Positions 1 to 8,001 of a stretch of DNA of 37,581 nt are shown piece by piece. The notes below the pieces were generated by a model. The model was not told the DNA's origin. It ran no database searches and was given only the letters and a program-made list of their open reading frames with translations. Origin of the DNA: Perlabentimonas sp041656735 (GTDB lineage Bacteria; Bacteroidota; Bacteroidia; Bacteroidales; Tenuifilaceae); contig JBBACY010000032.1 of the NCBI GenBank assembly GCA_041656735.1, forward strand, positions 1 to 37,581, written 5' to 3'. Made by a program: the position numbers and the translations under genes. The number at the start of each line of letters is the position of its first letter. Position 1 is the stretch's first letter.

Positions 1-3000
1 CTAAAGTTAAAGTCATCTGTACCATAGTTTGTAGCGTTGTAATTCCAACGTGGGTGTTCGTTGGTATTGCAAGCCCCTCCGTTGGGGTGATCTAGTTGTC
101 GGCACGATTTAAGCTGTTTGCCTATATCTACATTGTTTTTAGTTGCTATGTAATTGGTTAGTTGTGACCAGTCGTCGTTGGTAGCCACACGCCATCCATC
201 GGGGCAAATATTTCTGGCGTCAGCTGTTGAGTACCAGTTGTATAGTGCACCGTAGGCGTTTAGTACCTCTTCGTCGGTGCTGAACCCGTCTATATTTGAG
301 TGAGGATAAACTCCATAGACCCCCGATGTGGCACCCGCCCAATCGGTATCTTTAGTAATTGCATCCCCGTTGGAGTAATGTGTTGTTCTCAGGTTTTTTC
401 CAAACCAACACTGGCTGCCCATTAGTATGGTATTGTAGGTATTATCGTCATAGTCGGTTGCAACAGGTGCATCGGGACAGGGTTCTCCATCGTTTCCAGT
501 GTTTTGTGCTTCAAAGTTAGCCGTTAGTGTAACGTTCTCCACAGGCATAATATAGGTATAGCTAGCATCTGTGCTAACTATATCTAATCCATTGGTCCAG
601 TTTATAAATTCATAGCCCGTGGCAGGTGTTGCGGTAATAGTTATTGTTTCTCCCGCTTCGTAGTTACCATTGCCCGTTACGGTTCCTGTGCTAGCTGGGT
701 TTACTGCAAGCGTTAGCGTGTATGTAGGTACTACAATTACTTCAAAGTTAGCCATTAGCGTAACGTCTTCCGCAGGCATAGTATAGATAAAGCTAGCATC
801 TGTGCTAACTATATCTAATCCATTGGTCCAGTTTATAAATTCATAGCCCGTGGCAGGTGTTGCGGTAATAGTTATTGTTTCTCCCGCTTCGTAATTTCCA
901 CTGCCCGTTACGGTTCCTGTGCTAGCTGGGTTTACTGCAAGCGTTAGCGTGTATGTAGGTACTACAATTGCTTCAAAGTTAGCCGTTAGTGTAACGTTCT
1001 CCACAGGCATAATATAGGTATAGCTAGCATCTGTGCTAACTATATCTAATCCATTGGTCCAGTTTACAAATTCATAGCCCGTGGCAGGTGTTGCGGTAAT
1101 AGTTATTGTTTCTCCCGCTTCGTAGCTACCATTGCCCGTTACGGTTCCTGTGCTAGCTGGGTTTACTGCAAGCGTTAGCGTGTATGTAGGTACTACAATT
1201 ACTTCAAAGTTAGCCGTTAGTGTAACGCTCTCCGCAGGCATAGTATAGGTATAACTAGCATCTGTGCTAACTATATCTAATCCATTGGTCCAGTTTATAA
1301 ATTCATAGCCCGTGGCAGGTGTTGCGGTAATAGTTATTGTTTCACCCGCTTCGTAATTTCCATTGCCGGTTACGGTTCCTGTGCTAGCTGGGTTTATTGC
1401 AAGCGTTAGCGTGTATGTAGGTACTACAATTATTTCAAAGTTAGCCGTTAGAGTAACGTCCTCCGCAGGCATAGTATAGGTAAAGCTAGCATCTGTGCTA
1501 ACTATATCTAATCCATTGGTCCAGTTTACAAACTCATAACCTGTTGCAGGTGTTGCGGTAACATTCACTTCTTCCCCTTCTTCGTATTCACCATTACCTG
1601 TTACGGTGCCTGTACTTGTCGGTGTAACCTCTAGCGATAGAGTATATGTAGGTGCAGCAACTTCTTTGAAATTGGCCGTTAGTGTAACGTTCTCCGCAGG
1701 CATAGTATAGGTAAAGCTAGCATCTGTGCTAACTATATCTAATTCATTGGTCCAGTTTACAAACTCATAATCTGTTTCGGGTGTTGCATTAACGTTTACT
1801 TCGACACCTGCTTCGTAACTTCCTTCGCCTTGTGTAGTCCCCCAGTTGGGGTTGTTTGTGGTTAGTGTAAGTGTAAACGAAGAACTTTCTACTGTTTCAA
1901 ATATTTCATTGTTACCGTAGGCTGTCCCAGCAGCATTTGTTGCGTAGGCTCTAACGTAATAGGTGGTTTCGGGAGTAAGGTTTGTTAACTTGCTTGTAAA
2001 TTTTCCTTCGCCTGCACCCTCGATTGTTATGCCTTCGTTGTCGTCAGTTGTGGGGTCTTCGTAGGTGCTCCAAACCATACCTCGTTGAACCACAGGGTCC
2101 CCGCCAATAGAGGAGATGAAGCCTCCTGTTTCTGCTGAAATCGCTGTGGTGTTAGTTATCTGAGTTGTGCTTACATTTGGTAACTCAATAAAGCTAGGGG
2201 TAATTATTTGTTTTTGGGTTCCGTATGCTGTGCCATTATCGTTCGTTGCGTATGCTCTAATCCAGTATTTGTTGCTTGGTGCAAGTATGGTTACAGTTTC
2301 CGAGAAGATGCCCATTCCACTGCCACTTACTAAGATTGTTAAATTGTTTGCAATTGTAGGATTCTCAGATGTTTCTATAACAAAACCTCTTTGAGAAATA
2401 GCTGAGCCTCCAATAGCGGTAGCCTTCCCTGTTAATACGGCCGAGGTAGTTGCAATATTAGTAGCTGCATGGGTTTCAATTTGAGGGACTTGTAGTATGG
2501 CAGAAGTGCCTTTAACACAGCGTATTGATAACCCAACCTCTTTAGGATAAGTAGATCGGCTAATGCCACGGTGCGAAAAAAGTAGTGTTCTGGCCCAAAT
2601 TTGACTATTTGGTGCTTCGGTTGCACTCCAAAAGTAAGCCCATTGTCCCATTTGTGAAAATGAGTTACCCATAGAAAAGTAGCCCCCTGGTAGTGCGTTA
2701 AATAAATAGTCGTCGGTACCATACCTTTTGTCGTGTGAGTCCCATCGAGGATGTTCAGATGTGTTAAACTCTCCTCCAAGAGGAGAATTTACTTGCCTTT
2801 TGGATTTTAACTTGCTGCCCGCTGAGTTGTTGTTTCCCCATGATTTTGGGTCAATATGCTCTACTAAAATTTGCCAATCGTTATCGGTAGGCACGCGCCA
2901 TCCATCTGGACAAACTCCGCGTTCATCGGCAGCCGTGTACCAGTTATATAGTTTGCCGTATTTTTCGTCGTTTTCGGTGTTATTGTCAAAGTAGGTCCAA

Positions 3001-3233
3001 AATCCTTCGTCCGCTACTTGCCATTGAGATAAATCTTTGCCAGTTACAATATCATCGCTATTATTGTACTTAGTTACCCTGAGGTTTTCTGCCATCCACT
3101 CCTGACTACCAATGGTAACAGTTTTATATGTAATACCTTCGTTGTCGGTTACCGTTGATGTGGTTTGTCCTGATACAATGCCTGAAACTAACAGCATAAA
3201 CGCAAGGGAAAGGAGTATATTTATCTTTTTCAT
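1..3233 (-). CDS. Large secreted FISUMP / InlB-repeat surface protein (C-terminus beyond the left edge)
   Basis: The frame is open from an ATG at 3233 to the window edge, giving at least 1077 codons. The N-terminus is a signal peptide (basic MKKI start, hydrophobic core, ending near SGQT). Residues about 25-250 form a FISUMP (Fibrobacter succinogenes major paralogous) domain with the typical WMAENL, YNWYTAAD and CPDGWRVPT motifs. About 250-445 hold two Fn3-like modules, each with an IRAYATN or VRAYATN strand and GTAYG. About 446-908 are six 77-residue InlB-type (bacterial repeat) units with GYEFINWTNG and MPAENVTLTANF motifs. From about 922 a second FISUMP domain begins (GSQCWFGKNL, CPDGWRVAT) and is cut off. 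A cell-surface or secreted adhesive role is inferred; no ligand is known and the sorting signal is not visible. A -7-like box lies at 3262-3269. The domain calls are firm. Confidence 0.9.
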   Translation of the reverse strand, partial: MKKINILLSLAFMLLVSGIVSGQTTSTVTDNEGITYKTVTIGSQEWMAENLRVTKYNNSDDIVTGKDLSQWQVADEGFWTYFDNNTENDEKYGKLYNWYTAADERGVCPDGWRVPTDNDWQILVEHIDPKSWGNNNSAGSKLKSKRQVNSPLGGEFNTSEHPRWDSHDKRYGTDDYLFNALPGGYFSMGNSFSQMGQWAYFWSATEAPNSQIWARTLLFSHRGISRSTYPKEVGLSIRCVKGTSAILQVPQIETHAATNIATTSAVLTGKATAIGGSAISQRGFVIETSENPTIANNLTILVSGSGMGIFSETVTILAPSNKYWIRAYATNDNGTAYGTQKQIITPSFIELPNVSTTQITNTTAISAETGGFISSIGGDPVVQRGMVWSTYEDPTTDDNEGITIEGAGEGKFTSKLTNLTPETTYYVRAYATNAAGTAYGNNEIFETVESSSFTLTLTTNNPNWGTTQGEGSYEAGVEVNVNATPETDYEFVNWTNELDIVSTDASFTYTMPAENVTLTANFKEVAAPTYTLSLEVTPTSTGTVTGNGEYEEGEEVNVTATPATGYEFVNWTNGLDIVSTDASFTYTMPAEDVTLTANFEIIVVPTYTLTLAINPASTGTVTGNGNYEAGETITITATPATGYEFINWTNGLDIVSTDASYTYTMPAESVTLTANFEVIVVPTYTLTLAVNPASTGTVTGNGSYEAGETITITATPATGYEFVNWTNGLDIVSTDASYTYIMPVENVTLTANFEAIVVPTYTLTLAVNPASTGTVTGSGNYEAGETITITATPATGYEFINWTNGLDIVSTDASFIYTMPAEDVTLMANFEVIVVPTYTLTLAVNPASTGTVTGNGNYEAGETITITATPATGYEFINWTNGLDIVSTDASYTYIMPVENVTLTANFEAQNTGNDGEPCPDAPVATDYDDNTYNTILMGSQCWFGKNLRTTHYSNGDAITKDTDWAGATSGVYGVYPHSNIDGFSTDEEVLNAYGALYNWYSTADARNICPDGWRVATNDDWSQLTNYIATKNNVDIGKQLKSCRQLDHPNGGACNTNEHPRWNYNATNYGTDDFNF
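511..1896 (-). repeat. Six tandem 231-bp coding repeats (InlB-type)
   Basis: The string TCAAAGTTAG or its variant recurs at 511, 742, 973, 1204, 1435 and 1666, exactly 231 bp (77 codons) apart. The five copies nearest the C-terminus (511-1665) are almost identical in DNA. The sixth, next to the Fn3-like region, has diverged. The repeat keeps the reading frame, so copy number can change by recombination without breaking the protein. Each unit encodes one InlB-type beta-grasp module. Confidence 0.93.
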
Positions 3234-3261
3234 AAAGGGTGTGGGTTATGGTAATTGCATA

Positions 3262-3269
3262 CAAATTTA
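3262..3269 (-). promoter_or_regulatory. Putative -7 box of the FISUMP gene
   Basis: The minus strand reads TAAATTTG, a full match to the Bacteroidota TAnnTTTG box, 28 bases upstream of the ATG. A TTTG lies about 23 bases further upstream, slightly farther than the usual spacing, so the -33 element is uncertain. Confidence 0.45.
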
Positions 3270-3615
3270 GTAAAATACTTAAAAGTACTCAGCAAATTGT
3301 AAATTTATGCAAAATTTCACATTTATAATTAGATCTATGTTGCTCGTTAACATTTAGTTTTAACGAAGTATTTATCATATAGGTTACATTTATGCTTTTA
3401 GGGCTGGTGGCAACGCTTTTTGTGTTTCATTTTTTGTTGCTGTTCTAGTAATTTAATTATTGTAATTTTTAGATAATTTTATCCTTTTACTACTTGGTTA
3501 GTGGTAGCAAGAGAGTGAAACAACATATTTTGTAATTTAAAAGGCAGGCAGGAATGGCGGATGTTTATTTCATAATTGGAGCGAAATGAATCGTCGATAT
3601 TTATTTGAAAAGAAT

Positions 3616-3623
3616 TACCTTTG
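3616..3623 (+). promoter_or_regulatory. Putative -7 box of prfB
   Basis: TACCTTTG matches TAnnTTTG and lies 33 bases before the prfB ATG. I found no good -33 TTG/TTTG at the standard distance, so this rests on the -7 match and position only. Confidence 0.4.
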
Positions 3624-3656
3624 TGTTGTAAAATTACATTTAAGGTATTGCATTTT

Positions 3657-4749
3657 ATGATTAGTAATGAACAGATTAAGGATTTTGTAAAGCGCACGGA
3701 TGCGCTGAGGAGGCATCTTTGACATTGATAACAGACTTATTCGACTTGAGGAGGAGGAACAGAAGTCGCAAGATCCCACCTTTTGGGACAATTCCACCGA
3801 GGCTGAGAAGCAACTCAAAGTAATTGCTGAGCTAAAGCACTGGGTAACCTCGTTTAACGAGGTAAAAACGCTAGTTGACGACCTACAAGTAGTTTTTGAT
3901 TTTGCAAAAGAGGGCGAGGCAACTGAAAATGAAGTTTTAGAACTATATAATCTTACACTCGCACGAATTGAAGATGTTGAAATGATGAATATGCTCCGCA
4001 ATGAGGAAGATAAGCTGGGGGCAATTCTTAAAATTAATTCGGGCGCTGGCGGAACCGATAGTATGGATTGGGCTGAGATACTTATGCGGATGTACCTAAG
4101 GTGGGGTGAGCGCAACGGATACACAACGAAGATTCTTGACATTCAGGAGGGCGAAGAGGCTGGCATAAAGTCAGCTACCATAGAGTACGAGGGCAATTTA
4201 GCCTACGGCTTTCTAAAGGGCGAAAATGGGGTTCATAGGCTAGTAAGGCTTTCTCCCTTTAATGCGAATGCTAAACGACACACTTCGTTCGCATCAGTAT
4301 TCGTTTCGCCTTCAATTGATGATACCATAGAGATAACCATTAGCCCAGCTGATATTAAATGGGATACTTACCGCTCTGGAGGGGCAGGTGGGCAGAACGT
4401 GAACAAGGTTGAGACAGGTGTTCGCCTGTACCACATTCCCACGGGTATTACAGTTGAAAATACTGAAACCCGCTCGCAGCACGCCAATCGCGATAATGCA
4501 ATGCGTTTGTTAAAGGGACACCTGTACGAGTTGGAACTTCGTAAGCAAAAAGAGAAACAGGCTCAGATTGAAGGGAAAAAACTAAGGATTGAATGGGGTT
4601 CTCAAATACGTAATTATGTTCTCCATCCCTACAAACTTGTAAAAGACGTACGAACCAACTACGAGTCAGTAAATGTTCAGGACGTTTTGGATGGCGAATT
4701 AAACGACTTTATTAAAACTTACCTAATGCAGTTTGGTGCCGAATATTGA
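3657..4749 (+). CDS. prfB: Peptide chain release factor 2 (programmed +1 frameshift)
   Basis: RF2 recognises UGA/UAA stop codons and triggers peptide release. The gene is read as 3657-3719 joined to 3721-4749, 363 residues in all. The first 21 codons end at CTT and a TGA (3720-3722); skipping the T at 3720 continues into the RF2 body beginning DIDNRLIRLEEEE. The stop-recognition tripeptide SPF is at residues 199-201 and the catalytic GGQ at 244-246 inside SGGAGGQNVNK, so both functional ends are intact. The total length is normal for RF2. Without the frameshift only the 3' part looks like an ORF. The interruption is the classic autoregulatory site, not a pseudogene mutation. Confidence 0.96.
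3708..3723 (+). promoter_or_regulatory. prfB programmed +1 frameshift site
   Basis: The sequence AGGAGGCATCTTTGAC contains an internal Shine-Dalgarno-like AGGAGG, a 3-base spacer CAT, the slippery CTT codon and TGA followed by C. The layout is the same as the known E. coli prfB site (AGGGGGTATCTTTGAC). Low RF2 lets the ribosome pause at UGA and slip by +1, which makes more RF2. Confidence 0.93.
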
Positions 4750-4780
4750 TGAATTTAAACAACTTTTAAATTCATTTTAA

Positions 4781-4808
4781 TTGCCGAGCTTAGCTCGGCA
4801 ATTTTTTT
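4781..4808 (+). terminator. Rho-independent terminator of prfB
   Basis: A perfect 9-bp stem, TTGCCGAGC (4781-4789) with GCTCGGCAA (4793-4801), has a 3-base loop and is followed by seven T residues. It sits 31 bases after the prfB stop. Confidence 0.9.
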
Positions 4809-4827
4809 GATTTTTTTTTTCGCAAAG

Positions 4828-4858
4828 TTGATTTGAAACAAATTAATGCATAACTTTG
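4828..4858 (+). promoter_or_regulatory. Putative promoter of the 4927 lipoprotein gene
   Basis: TAACTTTG at 4851-4858 is a full TAnnTTTG match, with TTG at 4828-4830 at a 20-base spacing. This fits the Bacteroidota -33/-7 pattern. It lies after the prfB terminator, 68 bases before the start codon. Confidence 0.5.
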
Positions 4859-4926
4859 GTTTAGATAGGAATGAAATTCTACTGAATGTGTGGTGTTTTA
4901 TTAAACCAGACTAAAACTTTTATACA

Positions 4927-5478
4927 ATGAAAAAAGTTAACTTAATACTAGTTAGCATACTAGTTATTTCTTTGTCATCCTGCGTAACCCATTATTTTGC
5001 TGAACCAGTTCCGGTTGATGCAAAAGATTATTCCAGTATTCCACAGTCAATTCAGGGGCGATGGACTGCAAAGGGCGATGTTCATACAATAAGTGAGGAC
5101 AAGTGGATTAGCGAAAAAACCGATTCGCTAGGGAATAAAACCACAAAAATTGAGTACGAACTTTCTGATAGTTTGATAGTGAGAACAGCCGATGGCTATT
5201 ACTTCTTCAATAATTTGCATAGCAATGGCTATTGGACAGTTTCCCTTGGATATAAGCAAAGCAACCATTTCTTTATTAAAGGATTAGGTGATTCCGATAC
5301 GCTTACATTGGTTAATTCTGTTGGATTGACTCCAGATTCCATTGATGATGCAAGTGATCGTTATTTTAATACGCCCTTTACCAATAAGCTAATGAAAAAG
5401 TTTATTGAAGATGGCGGTTTTGCCGATACGCTAATCGTTTTTGATATTGACAATCGAACTATAAAAGATTTATATTAA
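4927..5478 (+). CDS. Hypothetical lipoprotein
   Basis: This 183-residue protein begins with a lipoprotein signal peptide, a basic MKK start and a hydrophobic stretch ending in the lipobox LSSC with C19 as the acylation site. The mature part is hydrophilic and rich in aromatic, Ser and Asp residues (GRWTAKGDVHTISEDKW). I recognise no domain. The pattern suggests a small beta-rich periplasm- or surface-facing lipoprotein, but the function is unknown. It has its own putative promoter, stands alone, and is convergent with the outer membrane barrel gene, whose stop lies 5 bases away. Confidence 0.8.
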   Translation: MKKVNLILVSILVISLSSCVTHYFAEPVPVDAKDYSSIPQSIQGRWTAKGDVHTISEDKWISEKTDSLGNKTTKIEYELSDSLIVRTADGYYFFNNLHSNGYWTVSLGYKQSNHFFIKGLGDSDTLTLVNSVGLTPDSIDDASDRYFNTPFTNKLMKKFIEDGGFADTLIVFDIDNRTIKDLY

Positions 5479-5483
5479 CCTGC

Positions 5484-6947
5484 TTAAAACCGATACTGAT
5501 AGCCAATGCGCACAACCTGTGTTTCATAGTAATCATTGGAAGCGAGGTTAAAACTAGTGCCTTCAATTTCATAGCGCATTACAAGTGTATTTAATATATC
5601 GCTAGCATTTATAAATAGTTCGCCTTTGCCCTTCTGTATTTTTCTGGTTAAGCCAGCATCAATAGAGTAGCGGGCAAGTATTTTACCCTGTGGAATAATG
5701 TCGGGGGCTAGATAAATTCCCGTTATTTGGAGTTCAGTGCTTTTTACAATAGTTGCAATTAGGTTAACCTTAGCGTTACCCGCAATAATTGTTTGTGCCT
5801 GCCCAGTATACGGAATATTGTTGGGGTATGCGTTTACAATGCGGAAAGCACCAATGCTATTTCGGTAAATATTGCCATTGACGTTAAGCCTTATTTTGCT
5901 TCCCAACTTTTGGTTTAGCACAAGTTCTATCCCTGTGTTTTGCCCCTTATCGGCATTCTGGTTAACCTGCGCTAGTAGGTTTGACGATGGTATCTCGGTT
6001 ACAATCTTAGTTAGTATATTGGTTGACATTCTATGGTAAGCTGCGGTGTATAGATAACCACTCTCCCACGACTGCCTATACCCTAATTCAACCGACTGTG
6101 TAAACTGAGGCTGTAGATTAGGATTACCCATCGAGAGAATTTCGGGGCTTGCATAGGATGGGAACGTTCTTAACTCTTTCTCCTCAGGCCTATCTACGCG
6201 CCTATTGTAGAATGCTGATAATCTGCTATTCTTACTAATTAGCCACGTTGCCCTAACGCTTGGAAATGGGTCGATATAATCAAATCCTGTACTGCTGTAT
6301 ACCCTGTGATTGGTGTCTACCAAGTACTCGATTTTAGCATACTCTAACCTAAGGCCTGCCTCCAATTCGAATTTTTTGCGCTCGTAAATATAAGTTCCAT
6401 AAACTGCCGAAAGCATCTCCCGGTATTCAGCGCTTCCTGAGAGGGTAGTGTCAAGTATTGTGTTATCGCCAGGCTTAAAGTAGATATTATTTGGAAAAAT
6501 TCTTGCACGCTGTTTTGTTCCTAGCTCAAGTCTACCCGATTTGAAAGGCTTTGAGTAATCAACGGTTAGGTCGAAAATATTCTCATCGGCTAGTAAGCCC
6601 GTAGTGTCGGTTCCTATTAAATCTGGATTGTACCGTCTGTTTGTGAAGTAGAACACCTCATCCTTGCGCCGGAACGAATAGTTAAACGACGATACCAGGC
6701 TGTGCCCAGGCTGGTTAAACGAATGCTTGTGCGTAGCGGTAGCGAATAGGGTTTGGTTAACCTCGTTTTCGAAGTATTGCCAAAGGCGCAATCTGTTACC
6801 ATTGGCTTTATCGTAAGATATATCGCCTAAATCGGTGTATTCTCGATAGTTAAATAGGGTTGAGAAAGTAAATGTATTCTTCTTGTTCGGGTTATAGTCT
6901 ACCCCCGCTTTTATGTTATATATGGGCTGCGTTCTGTTCTCAAGAAA
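5484..6947 (-). pseudogene. Outer membrane beta-barrel (OMP_b-brl_3-type) C-terminal part, separated by an in-frame stop
   Basis: This stretch continues the same reading frame as the gene at 6948-7925 and is separated from it only by a TAG codon (6948-6950). It starts FLENRTQPIYNIKAGVDY and runs without a stop to a C-terminus ending GYQYRF, the aromatic last-strand signature of outer membrane barrels. Repeated amphipathic strands and motifs such as RVDRPEEKELRTFPSYASPE and YRQSWESGYLYTAAY match TonB-receptor-like barrels of the outer membrane beta-barrel family. No ATG sits near the 5' end; the earliest usable start is a TTG at 6791, well inside the barrel. Together the halves give about 812 residues, the usual family length. 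It is either a recent pseudogene or a protein made by stop readthrough. Confidence 0.8.
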
Positions 6948-7925
6948 CTACTGATAAACTTTTTCTTCTTCTTCTTCTTCTTCTTCTTCTTCTTCTTTGT
7001 TGTAACTACGAAGCGTGAACTCATTCTTCATCATTTGCTTGTGGTATAGCAAATCGGCTTGGGCGTAAAAGTTTGTTTTTGCACGTTTATAGTTTGCTGA
7101 AAAAGAAGGGTTTATTTTTGGGGTAAACCGATACTGATCACGAATACCCGCTACATTGGGTTCTTTTTCGGCTAATGATCCAAGTCCGAGGGTAAGGCCA
7201 GTCTTACCATTCCAGCCAAATTCCTGATCTTTTTTAAATACAATGTTAATAATTCCAGCCATCCCACTGGCATCGTACTTTGCCGAGGGGTTATTAATAA
7301 TTTCAACCGATGCAATTGCCGAAGCGGGAATATTATCGAGACCCGATTGGGAACCCATTCCGGTTATGGCGGTTTGCTTGCCATCAATTAGGATGGTTAC
7401 CTTGTCGCTACCACGAAGGAAAATTTTCCCATCCCTATCAATGGTAACTCCTGGCAGGTTTTGCATAACCTGTAATACCGACCCGCCTTGCTGGCTTAGG
7501 TTATCGTCAACAGCAAAAGATTTCTTATCCATTTTTGATGAAACCTCAACCCTTGAAGCAGTTACGGTAACCCCTTCGAGTTCGGTTGCAGATTCCGTCA
7601 GAACGATGGTTCCTAAATCGAGAAAATTATTCAATCTACCCACGTGAAGAGGTATGATTTTCTCGGAGTAGCCAATGTACGAGACCTTAACAGAGTAATC
7701 GCCTGTACTTAAGCCTTCAAGAGTAAAGAGACCCTTTTCATTTGTAATTGTTCCTAAAATAAATGACCCATCATTACCAGCTAGGATTACGTTAACGTAT
7801 GGTAGTGGCTCCTTTGATTGCTCATCGCGAATTGCGCCCGAAACAAAAGCATTGTTTACCTGAGCGAATGAAGAAATAAAAGTTGATATGAGAACGATTA
7901 GGGTGAGAATCTTTTTCAATTGCAT
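6948..7925 (-). CDS. TonB-dependent receptor-like protein, N-terminal part (CarboxypepD_reg-like + plug)
   Basis: A signal peptide (residues 1-21, ending SSFAQ) precedes a carboxypeptidase-regulatory-like beta-sandwich (about 28-110: SGAIRDEQSKEPLPYVNV, YSVKVSYIGY). A TonB plug domain follows (about 120-240: VLQVMQNLPGVTIDRDG, ILIDGK, IASVEIINNPSAKYDASG, AGIINIVFKK) and then the first barrel strands. The frame ends in an 11-residue glutamate tract and KVYQ followed by TAG. The rest of the barrel continues in the same frame beyond the stop. As written the product would be plug plus a few strands, which could not form a barrel. The substrate is unknown. Confidence 0.85.
   Translation of the reverse strand: MQLKKILTLIVLISTFISSFAQVNNAFVSGAIRDEQSKEPLPYVNVILAGNDGSFILGTITNEKGLFTLEGLSTGDYSVKVSYIGYSEKIIPLHVGRLNNFLDLGTIVLTESATELEGVTVTASRVEVSSKMDKKSFAVDDNLSQQGGSVLQVMQNLPGVTIDRDGKIFLRGSDKVTILIDGKQTAITGMGSQSGLDNIPASAIASVEIINNPSAKYDASGMAGIINIVFKKDQEFGWNGKTGLTLGLGSLAEKEPNVAGIRDQYRFTPKINPSFSANYKRAKTNFYAQADLLYHKQMMKNEFTLRSYNKEEEEEEEEEEEKVYQ
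6965..6997 (-). repeat. (AAG)11 microsatellite encoding poly-Glu
   Basis: Eleven perfect CTT units on the plus strand (AAG on the coding strand) are flanked by short T runs. In the gene's frame they are read as GAA and give eleven glutamates in the barrel region, five codons before the TAG at 6948. The repeat unit is three bases, so gain or loss of units changes tract length but not frame. Confidence 0.95.
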
Positions 7926-8001
7926 CTTTTTTATTTTAGTTGATTTCTATGTTTAAAACAGGGTTTAGAGGAAAAGGTTTATTCGCAGTACTAATTCCGT
8001 G

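Larger units (their letters stand above)
3234..3656. other. Divergent intergenic region between the FISUMP gene and prfB
   Basis: These 423 bases are AT-rich and hold no convincing gene. They contain the putative -7 boxes of both flanking genes (3262-3269 on minus, 3616-3623 on plus). I saw no strong hairpin, riboswitch-like element or tRNA in the middle section. Confidence 0.6.

Noticed and set aside
511..1896. CRISPR-like array
   Set aside because: The repeats are 231 bp, contiguous and coding in one frame, with no spacers and no cas genes.
2432..2779. Separate minus-strand gene of 115 residues inside the first locus
   Set aside because: It is an out-of-frame shadow of the FISUMP gene, whose frame is open from 3233 to the left edge and encodes recognisable domains.
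3657..3722. Early TGA in prfB as a pseudogene mutation
   Set aside because: The sequence around the stop is the standard RF2 programmed frameshift site and the downstream frame is fully intact.
3615..4142. Antisense 175-residue frame over prfB
   Set aside because: It is low-complexity and Ser-rich, the typical product of reading a conserved coding strand backwards, and lies opposite a certain gene.
6961..6998. Phase variation by frameshift at the (AAG)n tract
   Set aside because: The unit is three bases and both halves share one frame, so slippage by whole units cannot remove the TAG or shift the frame.
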